A DNA stretch of 64,000 bases from the NCBI GenBank assembly GCA_001898385.1, contig MKTT01000084.1:59332-123331 (forward strand), in the 5' to 3' direction. A model generated the notes under the pieces. That model was not told the origin of the DNA. It saw only the letters and a list, made by a program, of their open reading frames with translations, and did not search any database. Position numbers and translations under genes: made by a program. This stretch comes from Planctomycetales bacterium 71-10. GTDB lineage: Bacteria; Planctomycetota; Planctomycetia; Isosphaerales; Isosphaeraceae. Shown here piece by piece: positions 18,301-26,700 of this stretch; the first letter of the stretch is position 1, and every line of letters starts with the position of its first letter.

Positions 18301-18520
18301 CCTCCTTCGTGTCGAGCCGGAGGCCGGCCTTGCGGTTCTTGGGGTCGGGGCCGTGGCAGTGGAAGCACTTGTCGGAGAGGACGGCCCGGACCTGGCGGTT
18401 GAAGTCGACCCGATCGGCGTGCGACGATCGTGCCGGGTCGTCGGCGACAGCCCCTCGGCCGATCGCGAGGAACGTCGAGAGGATCGCCCAGGAGTGCCGG
18501 GTGAGGGAGCATCGTGCCAT
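15320..18520 (-). CDS. PSD1 / DUF1549-DUF1553 cytochrome-type exported protein with LamG-like domain
   Basis: The 1066-residue product has a signal peptide (about 1-26), a planctomycete cytochrome c domain with the haem motif C52-F-H-C55-H56, a DUF1549 domain (about 145-385, including the second haem-like motif C341-A-R-C344-H345 in LECARCHSHKYDP), a LamG/concanavalin-like insert (about 480-640, LKLDGEDGVTLPM), and a C-terminal DUF1553 domain (about 740-1040, with LARWTVDPKNPLTARV and DFGSQGQQPSHPELLDWLA). The frame extends far upstream but the ATG at 18520 begins the signal peptide. It is the first gene of the pair with DUF1501. These pairs are thought to act in the periplasm on complex carbohydrates; no substrate is established. 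Confidence 0.92.
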   Translation of the reverse strand: MARCSLTRHSWAILSTFLAIGRGAVADDPARSSHADRVDFNRQVRAVLSDKCFHCHGPDPKNRKAGLRLDTKEGAFEETQSGLRAVVPGDLEESELIARITSEDENDRMPPKSLGRDLTPAEVDVLRRWVDQGAEWKDHWAFIPPERPPLPDVVRRDWPRNGIDRFVLARLESEGLAPSSEASRERLIRRVAFDLTGLPPTLAEIDAFVDDRSPDAYERLVDRLLASPRFGERMAVDWLDVARYADTYGYQADVYRAMWPWRDWVVRSFNANLPLDRFITWQLAGDLLPEPTRETVLATAFNRHHRQTNEGGSIEAEWRTEYVNDRTITFGAAFLGLTLECARCHSHKYDPITQKDFYSLSAFFNSIDESGLYSHFTDAIPTPTLWLTDADRDKALADANARERDAEAEVAKLAAERRPAFEVWLRGLDRAKPPAAEVAGRIGDFPFDELAEGKSPNRRDAEKLAKAVESPSLVEGRVGKALKLDGEDGVTLPMGNFDRFQPFSLALWLKTPDRKDRAVVLRRSMAWTDAGSRGYELMIEDGRLTASLVHFWPGNAIGIAAQDPLPIDRWTHVVLAYDGSSRAAGLSLYVDGKSAAIEVVRDALTKTITGGGADELAVGHRFRDRGFKGGEVDELQVFDRSLTALEAAQIFDGKSLADRLAADPATLADADRDALLAYYLANHDEPHRTAVAKLQEARQARAKVGDPVAEIMVMKEMPEPRPTFVLNRGAYDAPGERVSADTPRSLLAFPADLPRNRLGLARWTVDPKNPLTARVTVNRWWQSVFGRGLVSTPEDFGSQGQQPSHPELLDWLARELVDSGWDVKRTWRLMVESATYRQTSDASAEMQARDPDNVLLARGPRDRLTAEMLRDNALASSGLLVGTMGGPAVKPFQPAGLWEEKSNLAFVRDVGPGSHRRSLYTYWKRTSPPPAMLTFDSPTREACVVRRQPTATPLQALVLLNDPQYVEAARGVAERAFHEAAPTTRDRVAHVFRLLTGRRPDAAEVDVLEALYREQYDEFASGRAEADKLLAVGDAPRDPALNPAEAAAMAVVAQALFNYDEAVTKR

Positions 18521-18626
18521 CGCGCGTGCCTCGTAAGCCGCGTCCGTTCGCCGCCCGCACGGGCGGGGGCCGATCGCTATTTTATCAGGTTGTTGAACCT
18601 CGGGTAAACACGAGGCCGGAGGCCGG

Positions 18627-19199
18627 ATGAGCGGGGGGGGGGCGACGAGGAAGCCGCCGCCGGTCGTGGTGCTGCACGAACGGTCGGGCATCTGGGCCCG
18701 GCAACTCCGGCCGCGGCTCGGGGACGTCCGCGCGCGGTGGTTCGAGACGCGATCCGCGGCCGATCTCCTGGCCGCGGCCTCGGCCTGCACGTCGCCCGTC
18801 GTGCTGATCGAGGCCGCGTCCGACCCCGCGCCGGCGCTGCGGGACCTGGCCCTGCTGGCGGCGTCGGCCTCGTCGCCGCTCGTCCTGTTCGTCGACCCGA
18901 AGGGCCGGCCCGAGGTGCTCGGGGCCGCTCGCGAGCTGGGGGCGACGCTGGCCGCGTCGGGCCGGGTCACGCCCCCGGAGGTCGCGTCGCTGGTCGCCCG
19001 TTGGCTCGGCCTGGCCCGCCGCGCCGCCGCGCGCGAGGGCTGGACGCGGCCGATCCCCGCCGACCCCGTTCGGGAGCCCGCGGAGTGGGTCGAGGAGATC
19101 GTCGCGGAGGCCGCGGCCGGGGCGGAGTCCTGGTCGTCGGAGGCCGATTCGTCTACAATAATCCGACGTTCGGATCGCGATCGGGATGCCCCACCTTGA
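18627..19199 (+). CDS. Protein of unknown function, receiver-like fold possible
   Basis: The 190-residue protein has alternating hydrophobic strands and helices (PVVVLHERSGIW, PVVLIEAASDPAP, PLVLFVDPKGRPE, ELGATLAASG) that look like a response-regulator receiver or Rossmann-type fold. The conserved phospho-acceptor pattern is not clear, so it may be a pseudo-receiver. A GGAGG ribosome-binding site lies five bases before the ATG. It precedes the Mrp ATPase gene by 12 bases, so they are probably cotranscribed. The assignment to a fold is an impression from the pattern, not a match. Confidence 0.65.
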   Translation: MSGGGATRKPPPVVVLHERSGIWARQLRPRLGDVRARWFETRSAADLLAAASACTSPVVLIEAASDPAPALRDLALLAASASSPLVLFVDPKGRPEVLGAARELGATLAASGRVTPPEVASLVARWLGLARRAAAREGWTRPIPADPVREPAEWVEEIVAEAAAGAESWSSEADSSTIIRRSDRDRDAPP

Positions 19200-19211
19200 G
19201 GATGCCGCGGA

Positions 19212-20378
19212 ATGCTGGGCGAGTCGGAAACCGTGCTGACCGAGAAGGACGTGCTGGCGGCCCTGAAGGGCGTGAAGGATCCGGACCTGGGCCGCGACCT
19301 GGTGGACCTGGGGATGATCCGGGACGTCCGGATCGGCGACGGCAAGGTCTCCCTGGCGGTCAACCTGACCACCCCGGCCTGCCCGATGAAGGCGAAGATC
19401 GAGGCCGACGTCCGCCAGGCCCTGGAGGCCCGCCTCCCCGGCGGCCTGGACTTCGAGATCCGGATGACCGCCGAGGTCCGCGGCAAGCGCGAGGCCGAGA
19501 ACGGCGACATCCCCGGCGTGAAGAACATCATCGCCGTGGGCTCGGGCAAGGGGGGCGTCGGCAAGTCGACGATGGCCGCCTCGATCGCCTTCGGCCTCAA
19601 GGCCCACGGCGCGTCCGTCGGCCTGATGGACGCCGACATCTACGGCCCCTCGATCCCGCACCTGGTCGGCGCCTCCGGCCGGCCCATGGCCCGCGAGGAC
19701 CGCATCGTCCCCATCGAGGTGAACGGCCTCAAGCTCATGTCGATGGGCTTCCTGCTCGATCCCGACCAGCCCGTCGTGATGCGCGGGCCGATGCTCCACG
19801 GCATCGTCCAACAGTTCCTCCGCAAGGTGGAATGGGGAGACCTCGACTACCTGGTGATCGACCTGCCGCCCGGCACGGGCGACGTGCCGCTGAGCCTGGC
19901 GCAGTCGCTGCCGATCACCGGCGCGGTGGTCGTCTGCACGCCCCAGGAGGTCGCGCTCCTCGACGCCGCCCGCGCCGTCTCGATGTTCCGGCAGCTCCGG
20001 GTACCGGTCCTCGGGATGGTCGAGAACATGGCGTTCTTCGACGTCCTGGCCTACCTCCAGGACCGCGGCGGCCCGACGGCCCACAAGCTCGTCGAGGGCA
20101 AATCCTGCTTCGACGAGCCGGGCGACGAGCGCGTCTACCTGTTCGGCCAGGGGGGGGCGCGTCGCAAGGCCGAGGCGATGAACGTCCCGTTCCTGGGCGA
20201 GGTCCCGATGAACGTCCTCATCCGGGAGGCCGGCGACGTCGGCCGTCTGGAATCGGCCCTACAGGAAGGCTCGCCGTCCCGCCCCTACCTCATGGGCGTC
20301 GTCGAACACCTGGCGGCCCAGGTGAGCATCCGCAACATGAAGAACGTCAAGATGCCCAAGCTGGAGATCCTGAACTGA
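19212..20378 (+). CDS. Mrp/ApbC-type P-loop ATPase, iron-sulfur carrier family, lacking CxxC
   Basis: The 388-residue protein has an N-terminal MIP18/DUF59 domain (about 10-90, with TTPACPMK) and a C-terminal Mrp/NBP35 ATPase domain. The deviant Walker A motif GSGKGGVGKST is at 110-120, followed by GLMDADIYGPSIPHL, VMRGPMLHGIVQQFL and YLVIDLPPGTGD. Family members carry iron-sulfur clusters to target proteins. Normally VENM is followed by a CxxC that bridges a cluster between two subunits; here the same place holds an expanded loop (about 278-315) with one Cys (KSCFDEPGD) before FGQGGARRKAE. Function as a cluster carrier is therefore less certain. Confidence 0.88.
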   Translation: MLGESETVLTEKDVLAALKGVKDPDLGRDLVDLGMIRDVRIGDGKVSLAVNLTTPACPMKAKIEADVRQALEARLPGGLDFEIRMTAEVRGKREAENGDIPGVKNIIAVGSGKGGVGKSTMAASIAFGLKAHGASVGLMDADIYGPSIPHLVGASGRPMAREDRIVPIEVNGLKLMSMGFLLDPDQPVVMRGPMLHGIVQQFLRKVEWGDLDYLVIDLPPGTGDVPLSLAQSLPITGAVVVCTPQEVALLDAARAVSMFRQLRVPVLGMVENMAFFDVLAYLQDRGGPTAHKLVEGKSCFDEPGDERVYLFGQGGARRKAEAMNVPFLGEVPMNVLIREAGDVGRLESALQEGSPSRPYLMGVVEHLAAQVSIRNMKNVKMPKLEILN

Positions 20379-20488
20379 GCGGCGACGGCCCCGGTTCGAC
20401 GAGCCCCGACCGATGCGGGGGCGGCTGCGTGCCGACGAGAGTCGGACGTCGCCCCCGGCTTACGAACTTGATGGATGGAGTCTCCCCG

Positions 20489-20866
20489 ATGCGTTGGAAG
20501 CCCCTGCTGTTCTCCGCCGCGTTCGTCCTGGCCGCCGCCCCCGCGCAGGCGCAATTCCTGGGCCAGACGACGATCGTCACGCCCGGCCCCGGCGTCGTCG
20601 TGGGCGCGCCCACAGTGCTCGCCCCGGCTTACGGGACGACGGTCGTGAGCCCGTATTCCGTTGTGACCCCCGCCGCGCCGGTCGTCGTCCGTCGCCGCAC
20701 GGTGCTGGCCCCCACTGTGTTCGGCGCGCCCGCGGTCGTCGCCGCGCCGGTCGTCGCGTCGCCGGTGGTCCCGGGCCCGGTCCTGATGTCTCCCGGCGTC
20801 ACGGTCGTCCGGCCCGGCTGGGGGCCCGGCTTCGGCCCGCGGCCCTGGGGCTGGCGGCGCTGGTGA
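20489..20866 (+). CDS. Exported Val/Pro-rich low-complexity protein
   Basis: The 125-residue product has a signal peptide (about 1-22, ending AQAQ) followed by a sequence made almost entirely of Val, Pro, Ala, Thr and Gly, with short repeats (VVSPYSVVTP, VVAAPVVASPVVPGPV) and an Arg/Trp-rich end (GWRRW). This composition suggests an extended, surface or periplasmic structural protein. The ATG at 20489 was chosen because GGAG lies eight bases before it. No family recognised. It sits alone between the Mrp gene and the beta-lactamase-like gene. Confidence 0.6.
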   Translation: MRWKPLLFSAAFVLAAAPAQAQFLGQTTIVTPGPGVVVGAPTVLAPAYGTTVVSPYSVVTPAAPVVVRRRTVLAPTVFGAPAVVAAPVVASPVVPGPVLMSPGVTVVRPGWGPGFGPRPWGWRRW

Positions 20867-20916
20867 TCGCCTGAAGAATCGGCCGACCAGGGTCCTTTCC
20901 CTCTCCGAGATCCCCG

Positions 20917-22161
20917 ATGCACCGATTCGCTTTCCTGGCCTTCCTCGCCTTCAGCGGCGTCGCCGCGGCCCAGCAGGCGGGACCCGTCGTCGTCGACCCT
21001 TCGGAAGTCGGCGTCTCGGCCGAGCGGTTGGCGAAGGTCTCGGAGGTCGTCCGGAAGCGGATCGAGGCCGGCGAGCTGGCCGGCGCGGTGACGATGGTCT
21101 CGCGCTACGGCAAGGTCGTGCATCATGAGGCGCAGGGGACGCTCGACGTCGATTCGATGCGTCCCATGACCCCCGACGCCCTCTTCCACATGGCGTCCAC
21201 GACCAAGCCGGTGACGGCCGCGGCGATCGTGATGCTGGTGGAGGAGGGGAAGGTCCGCCTCACCGACCCCGCCTCGAAATTCATCCCCGAGTTCAAGAAC
21301 CCGAAGGTGGCCGTCGAGCGCGACGGCAAGGTCGAGATCGTCCCGGCGAGCCGCGAGATCCAGGTCCTCGACCTGCTCACTCACACCTCCGGCCTCCTCA
21401 GCGGGGGGCCCGGCCAGAAGGCGTTCCCCGGCGACTCCACGTTTTCCCGCCGGGGGGATACGCTGGAGACTTACGTCCGGCGCATCGCCGTGACCCCGCT
21501 CGACTTCGAGCCCGGCTCGAAGTGGTCGTACAGCCCGTTCGGGGGCATCGATACGCTGGCGCGGATCGTCGAGGTCGCCTCGGGCCGGCCGTTCGAGGAG
21601 TTCCTCCGCGAGCGGCTGTTCGAACCCCTCGGGATGCGCGACACGTTCTTCTACACACCGACCGACCGGGAATCGCGCCTGGCCGCCTTCCACGCCCGCA
21701 AGGACGGGACGCTGAAGAAAGGGGACTATTCGTTCGGGTTCGTCGAGCCGTATACCTCGGGCGCGGCCGGCCTGGTTTCGACGGCCGCCGACTTCCATCG
21801 GTTCGGCGTGATGCTGGCCCAGGGGGGCGAGTTGGACGGTCGCCGCGTGCTCAGCCCCCGCGGGATCGAACTGCTCTCGTCCAACCACGTCGGGTCGATG
21901 TTCCAGGGGAGCCTGGGGCGGCCTGAGGGGATGGGATTCGGCTTCGCGGTCGAGGTCGTCGTCGACCCCGTCCGGTCGGCGACCTTCCGGAGCGCCGGCA
22001 GCTACGGCTGGGACGGGGCGTTCGGGACCCAGTTCTGGGTCGACCCGAAGGAGGGGATCGTCGCCGTCTTCATGGTCCAGGCTTCGGGCGTGCGACAGAT
22101 CCAGAATGATTTCGCCACGGCCGTCATGCAGGCCATCGAACGCCTCGACCATCCCCGCTGA
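20917..22161 (+). CDS. Exported class C beta-lactamase-like serine hydrolase
   Basis: The 414-residue protein has a signal peptide (about 1-18) and a complete beta-lactamase/DD-peptidase-like fold. The catalytic tetrad STTK is at 94-97 and the second motif is YSP in KWSYSPFGG, replacing the classic YxN. A YGWDGAFGT segment sits where the KTG-like motif is expected. Such proteins include esterases, peptidases and true beta-lactamases; antibiotic hydrolysis cannot be assumed. There is no partner in the neighbourhood; its stop lies one base from that of the convergent glycosylase gene. Confidence 0.88.
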   Translation: MHRFAFLAFLAFSGVAAAQQAGPVVVDPSEVGVSAERLAKVSEVVRKRIEAGELAGAVTMVSRYGKVVHHEAQGTLDVDSMRPMTPDALFHMASTTKPVTAAAIVMLVEEGKVRLTDPASKFIPEFKNPKVAVERDGKVEIVPASREIQVLDLLTHTSGLLSGGPGQKAFPGDSTFSRRGDTLETYVRRIAVTPLDFEPGSKWSYSPFGGIDTLARIVEVASGRPFEEFLRERLFEPLGMRDTFFYTPTDRESRLAAFHARKDGTLKKGDYSFGFVEPYTSGAAGLVSTAADFHRFGVMLAQGGELDGRRVLSPRGIELLSSNHVGSMFQGSLGRPEGMGFGFAVEVVVDPVRSATFRSAGSYGWDGAFGTQFWVDPKEGIVAVFMVQASGVRQIQNDFATAVMQAIERLDHPR

Positions 22162-22162
22162 T

Positions 22163-22786
22163 TCAGCGGAACTCCAGGCTGCGCCAGAGATACCAGCTCG
22201 CGACGGAGCGGTACGGCCGCCAGGAGTCGCCCAGGGCTTCGCATTCCTTGGGCGATGGGAGTTCGGCCAGGCCGTGCTTGTGCCGAAGCGCTGCGCGGAC
22301 GCCCAGGTCGCCGACGGGCCAGACGTCCGGGCGGTTCAGGGCGAAGATCAGGAACATGTGGGCCGTCCAGACGCCGATCCCCTTGATCGCCGTCAGCGAT
22401 TCGACGATCGCGTCGTCGTCCCATTCATGGAATTGGTCGACGGGGGTGGAGCCGTCCGCGACGGCCGCAGAGACGTTCAGGACGTAGCGGGCCTTGGGCC
22501 GAGAGAGGCCGCAGCTCCGGAGGGCGTCCTCCCCCAGCGCCAGGAGGCGGTGGGGGTCGTAAGGGCGGCCGGCCAGTTCGTGGAGCCGACCGCCTATTGA
22601 GGCCGCGGCCTTGGTGGAGATCTGCTGGCTGACGATAGATCCGACGAGCGCCCCCAGCCGGTCCTCCCTCGGGACGAGCCGGCAGGGGCCCACGCGCCGG
22701 ATGACCTCCTTCATGTGGGGGTCGACCTTCCGAAGATGGCGGACGGCCTTCGCCCAGGGATCGCGGGAGGCTGCGGCTCGGATCAT
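22163..22786 (-). CDS. DNA-3-methyladenine glycosylase, HhH-GPD family (AlkA-like)
   Basis: The 207-residue protein matches the helix-hairpin-helix DNA glycosylase fold: LVGSIVSQQISTKAA for the N-terminal helices, then the hairpin LTAIKGIGVWTAHMFLIFAL and the catalytic Asp160 in WPVGDLGV. These enzymes excise alkylated bases such as 3-methyladenine by cleaving the N-glycosidic bond, beginning base excision repair. The length is typical of the short MAG/AlkA form without the N-terminal domain of E. coli AlkA. No iron-sulfur cysteine cluster is present. It is 22 bases downstream of the 248-residue protein gene on the same strand. Confidence 0.9.
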   Translation of the reverse strand: MIRAAASRDPWAKAVRHLRKVDPHMKEVIRRVGPCRLVPREDRLGALVGSIVSQQISTKAAASIGGRLHELAGRPYDPHRLLALGEDALRSCGLSRPKARYVLNVSAAVADGSTPVDQFHEWDDDAIVESLTAIKGIGVWTAHMFLIFALNRPDVWPVGDLGVRAALRHKHGLAELPSPKECEALGDSWRPYRSVASWYLWRSLEFR

Positions 22787-22808
22787 CGGGTGGGCCCTTT
22801 GCGGCGCG

Positions 22809-23555
22809 TCAACGCGAGGCGATCACCTGGGCCAGCGGGCGGACGACGCGCGGGAGGACCGAGCGCTGGAGCAGCTCCTCCCCGATCTCGCGCTGGCGGC
22901 GGAACGATTCCACGAACGAGAGGTCGGGCCCGTTCCCCCAGTACTGGCGGACCTTGAGATACAGGCTGATCTGGTCGTCGCCGAACTCGCCGGTGCGGAC
23001 CTGGTAAGCGCTGGTGCGAGTCTCGATCGAGAGCCGCGCCTGGAGCTGGCACGATTCGTCCAGGGCTATGGTCAGGGACGGCTCGAAATTCACGACTTTC
23101 TTGGCGTGCGGGGCCTCAATCAGCCCCTCGAAGGCCGACCCCAGCCCCAGCGCCTCGGCGACGACCTCGTCGTGGTTGCCGTCGTAGGTGAAGTCGAATC
23201 CGAAGGTCACGTCCAGGGCCTCGCAATCCAGGAGGCTGATCGACAGGAGATGCGGGGCCAGATCCAGCACCAACTCGTGCTGCCGGTAGGCCTCGGCCAG
23301 CGATTCGGGATTGGTGCAGCCGGACACCAGCCGGCGGGCCTCGATCGCCACGGTGCGGAAGGCGTCCTGATCCTTATCGCTCTCCAGCACCAAGTCGCCG
23401 TTCTCCTGCGCCTGGAAGTCTCTCAGCTCGGGAAAGCCCTTTCGCATCTGTTCGAAGAAATGGAGGACGGTGTCGCGGCTGTTGGGAAGCTCCATCTCGG
23501 TATTCAGATTGACGTTAACGTAGTAATCGTCGGCGTCGCTGTTGTATCGATTCAT
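22809..23555 (-). CDS. Protein of unknown function
   Basis: The 248-residue soluble protein begins MNRYNSDADDYYVNVNLNTE and has no signal peptide. It reads as an alpha/beta protein with conserved-looking segments (FFEQMRKGFPELRDFQAQEN, LLSISLLDCEALDVTFGFDF, YLKVRQYWGNGPDLSFVESF). I do not recognise it. A GAGAGG ribosome-binding site lies about nine bases upstream of the ATG. A small hydrolase or DNA-associated role would fit the glycosylase neighbour but is speculation. Codon use matches its neighbours except for somewhat more AT-rich codons at the N-terminus. Confidence 0.75.
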   Translation of the reverse strand: MNRYNSDADDYYVNVNLNTEMELPNSRDTVLHFFEQMRKGFPELRDFQAQENGDLVLESDKDQDAFRTVAIEARRLVSGCTNPESLAEAYRQHELVLDLAPHLLSISLLDCEALDVTFGFDFTYDGNHDEVVAEALGLGSAFEGLIEAPHAKKVVNFEPSLTIALDESCQLQARLSIETRTSAYQVRTGEFGDDQISLYLKVRQYWGNGPDLSFVESFRRQREIGEELLQRSVLPRVVRPLAQVIASR

Positions 23556-23752
23556 CCGTCGAACCTCTCGGCTTTCCTATGAGTGCGGCCTCGAAATCGG
23601 CGTATCGCGCGCTTCCCCGCGCCGATCGTTCGGCCGCCCATGGTGTACATGCATCTGCCTGACATTTTACCAGAAACGGGCGGAGGGAGAAACGAAACGT
23701 GCACCTATAGGGCTGCGTGTGCGACGGCATGCAGCGAGCGGAAGGTCGAGCG

Positions 23753-26700
23753 TCAGACGCGGGCTCGACCGATCTCGGGGTGCCGGATACGGATCGGGGG
23801 GAGGGAGTCGGGGTCGCGTTCGGGATCGAGGAAGGCGCGGAGGCCGTCCTCGGCGAGGCGGGGATCGTGGGGGACGTTGAGGGCGGCCCCGTCGCGCGAG
23901 GCGGGGAACCGGGCGAGGATCTCGCCGTCCTCGACGCCGATCGGGACGGCGCGGGGGTTGGCCACGACGACGAGCGGGGGGACCTCCGCGCCGGGGGGCT
24001 CCGTCCGGACGACCAGGGCCCAGGGGCGGCCGGGGAACCAGGGGCGTTTCCACCGATAGGCGACGGTGATCTCGGGATTCGGACCGGGGGCGACCGTGGC
24101 GGCCGAGGGGTCGGTCCCGGGCGAGAAGTGCGGGCCCTCGGCGGCGTCCTCCCGTGTGTAGACGCGGACGTGCCAATGGTTCGAGCCCTCGCCTCCCGCG
24201 AGCGAGGAGGGCGTCGGGGCGTTCAGGGTCCAGCAGCCGGCGCGATCGTATTCGGCCCGCGTCACGTCGTGCGTCAGGGCGTCGGCATCGTCCGGCCCTG
24301 TCGGGGGCGTGCCCCGATGGGCCGCGACCCGGACCGTGCGGGCCTCGGCGGGCCACGTCCACCGGAGTTGGATCCGCGCGACGTCCGGCGCGGAGGCGAG
24401 CGGGTCCAGCCGCTGGGCTCGAAGGTCGGTCGGGTCGGCGAGCCCGGCCAGCCAGGCCCCCCGGCCGACGACGAGGTGGCCGTTGATCGCCGTCAGGGGG
24501 GTGTAGTACCGCCTCGTCCGGCCGTCCGGATCGAGGTCGTCGGCCGCCCCTGGGCCGGACGGCTCGATCCACGCGCCGGACGCGGCCTCGATATCGGCCG
24601 CCGAGACGAGCGAGCCCGGCGCGTGGGGCAGGGGGGCAGACGTCCTCCGCAGGCGGATCGAGCCTCGCTCCGGCTGGGCCCACTCGATCCGGACGCGGTC
24701 CGCGGCGTCGAGGATCACCCGCGGGGGGCCCGGGGGGGCGACGGGCGAGCCCGCCGCCGCGGAGATCGTCGCGCCCGGCGACGGGAACCGGCGGCCTTCG
24801 GGCGAGCGGTAGATTGCGAAGACGCCGTAGTGATAGACCCGGCCCTCCGCGACGTCCCGGTCCGAGGCCGAGTCGAGGGCCGCCGCGATGCGATCCCCGT
24901 GTCGCGGGTCGCGCGGGACGTCGACCGCGTTGCGGACGACGCGGATCTCGGCGACGCCGGGCGGGGCCTGCCAGGTCAGTTGGATCTCGCCTTCGCGGGC
25001 CTGGGCCCGGAGATCGCGGACGTCGGGCAGATAGACGATCGGGCCGGCGGCGACGGCCGCCAGGGAATCGACCCCGCCGCGACGGCTGATGACGGCGTAG
25101 CTGACGGTGGAGCCCGGCTCGACGCTCTCGTCCAGGAACTCGGCCGACGCCGTCTCGCCGATGGGCGTGCCGTCGGCGGGATGCTCGGGGAGGTCGCCGG
25201 GCTTGCGCAGGATCGCGAACGTCGGCCGGTCGAGGCCGTCGGGCTCGGGGGGACGCCAGGAGAGCCGGACGCCGCCGGCGGCGATGCGGGCGTCGAGGTT
25301 CGTCGGGGCGTCGGGCGGGCAGCGCCTCTGGCCTTCCACCGCTGCGGCGAGGTCGACGGCCAGGTGGAGGCTCCGGGCGTAGAGCCGACGGGCTTCGGGC
25401 GGGTCGGCCCGCTCCAACCTGCGGGCTTTCGACGCCAGGGCCTCGGCCTTGCGGAGCCGCTCGGCGATCCGGTCATGGGCCGCGGCGATCTCGATCGACC
25501 CCGGGGCGACGAGCTTCTTCCACTCCCGGAGCGTCCGGGCGGCCTCGACCAGCCGCGCGCCGGCCTCGGCCTGCTCGAACGCGGCTCGAAGCTCCTGGAT
25601 CTCGCGCTCGCGCTCGGCGATCCTCGCCATGCCGTTGCGAGCGCCGACGTGCTCCGGGGCGTAGCGCTGGACTTCTTCCAGGTGACGCCTCGCGGTCGCC
25701 AGGTCATGCGTGCGGAAGGCGTGCAGGGCCGCGGCGAAGCGGCCGATCAGGGCCTCGCGGAGGGACATCCGGAAGCCGCATGCGCACTTCGCCGCGTCGA
25801 CCAGGTTCGACCGCCGGCAGACGGGGCACTCCCACCGCAGCGAGGCCCCGCAGTGCCGACACCGCGCCGCGGCGGCGTTCCTCGCCGTGGGGGGAAGCTC
25901 CGTCACCCCGGCGCAATTGCGGCACCGGAGGACCTTGTAGCCCGGGGGCTTCGCCGGCGCGGCCGGCGTCGGGGCCGCGCCGTCGAGGGCCGCTCCCGCC
26001 TTGCGGCCCGCCCGGCGTATCAACTGATGGGCGCGGTCGGGCGGGATGCCCTTCGAGCCGGCCTCGTCGATCAGGGCGACGTGGGTCCCCGAGTCGATCC
26101 GGGCCAGGCCGCGGAGGGCGAAACCGGCCAGGTCCTCGAACCGCTCCTCGGCCTCCAGGGCCAGGGTGCGATCGTAGCGGGCGCGGGACTTGGCATCGCC
26201 CAGGTGGGTCTGGGCCAGCGAGACCACCTCCAGCCAGGCGGTCTTCTCGGCCGTGACCTGGGCCTTCTTCATCCAGCGCCCGCGCTCCTCGTCGGCCCGC
26301 GAGGCGATCAGGGCGAGCGGGGCGTCGCGGAACAGGCCGAGGGCGTCGTAGAGGTCGCGACGGCCCAGGTGTTCGAGCGCCATGCGGAGCTGGCGACGAG
26401 TCGAGGGGGCCAGCACATCAGGCGGCGGACCTCCATCCTCGTCGGGGTCGAACGCCGCCGCGGCCTCCCCCGTCAGGGCGGGATGGGCTTGCATCAGCCG
26501 CTCGACCGTCGCGTCGTCGACGCCGAGGCGGCCGGCTTCATGCCGCAACAGGTCGCGATCGGCCGGGGCGAGGCCCCCCTTGGCGGCGCGGAGGCGGACC
26601 AGGCGGTGCAGCTCGTCTAGGGCCTGCTCGCGACGCGCGACGTCGGCGGCCGAAAGCTCGGCGTCGTAGGCGGCCCGGCTGACGGGGCCGGCCAGGAGCG

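Noticed and set aside
15320..19639. Extension of the PSD1 protein upstream to 19639
   Set aside because: The added N-terminus is antisense to the Mrp and unknown genes, and a signal peptide starts at 18520.
20917..22161. True beta-lactamase / antibiotic resistance gene
   Set aside because: SxxK and YSP motifs are shared with esterases and peptidases; no resistance context is present.
23717..26620. 967-residue frame antisense to the J-like protein gene
   Set aside because: No motifs and Arg/Gly-rich composition; the minus-strand frame has the zinc ribbon and FN3 modules.
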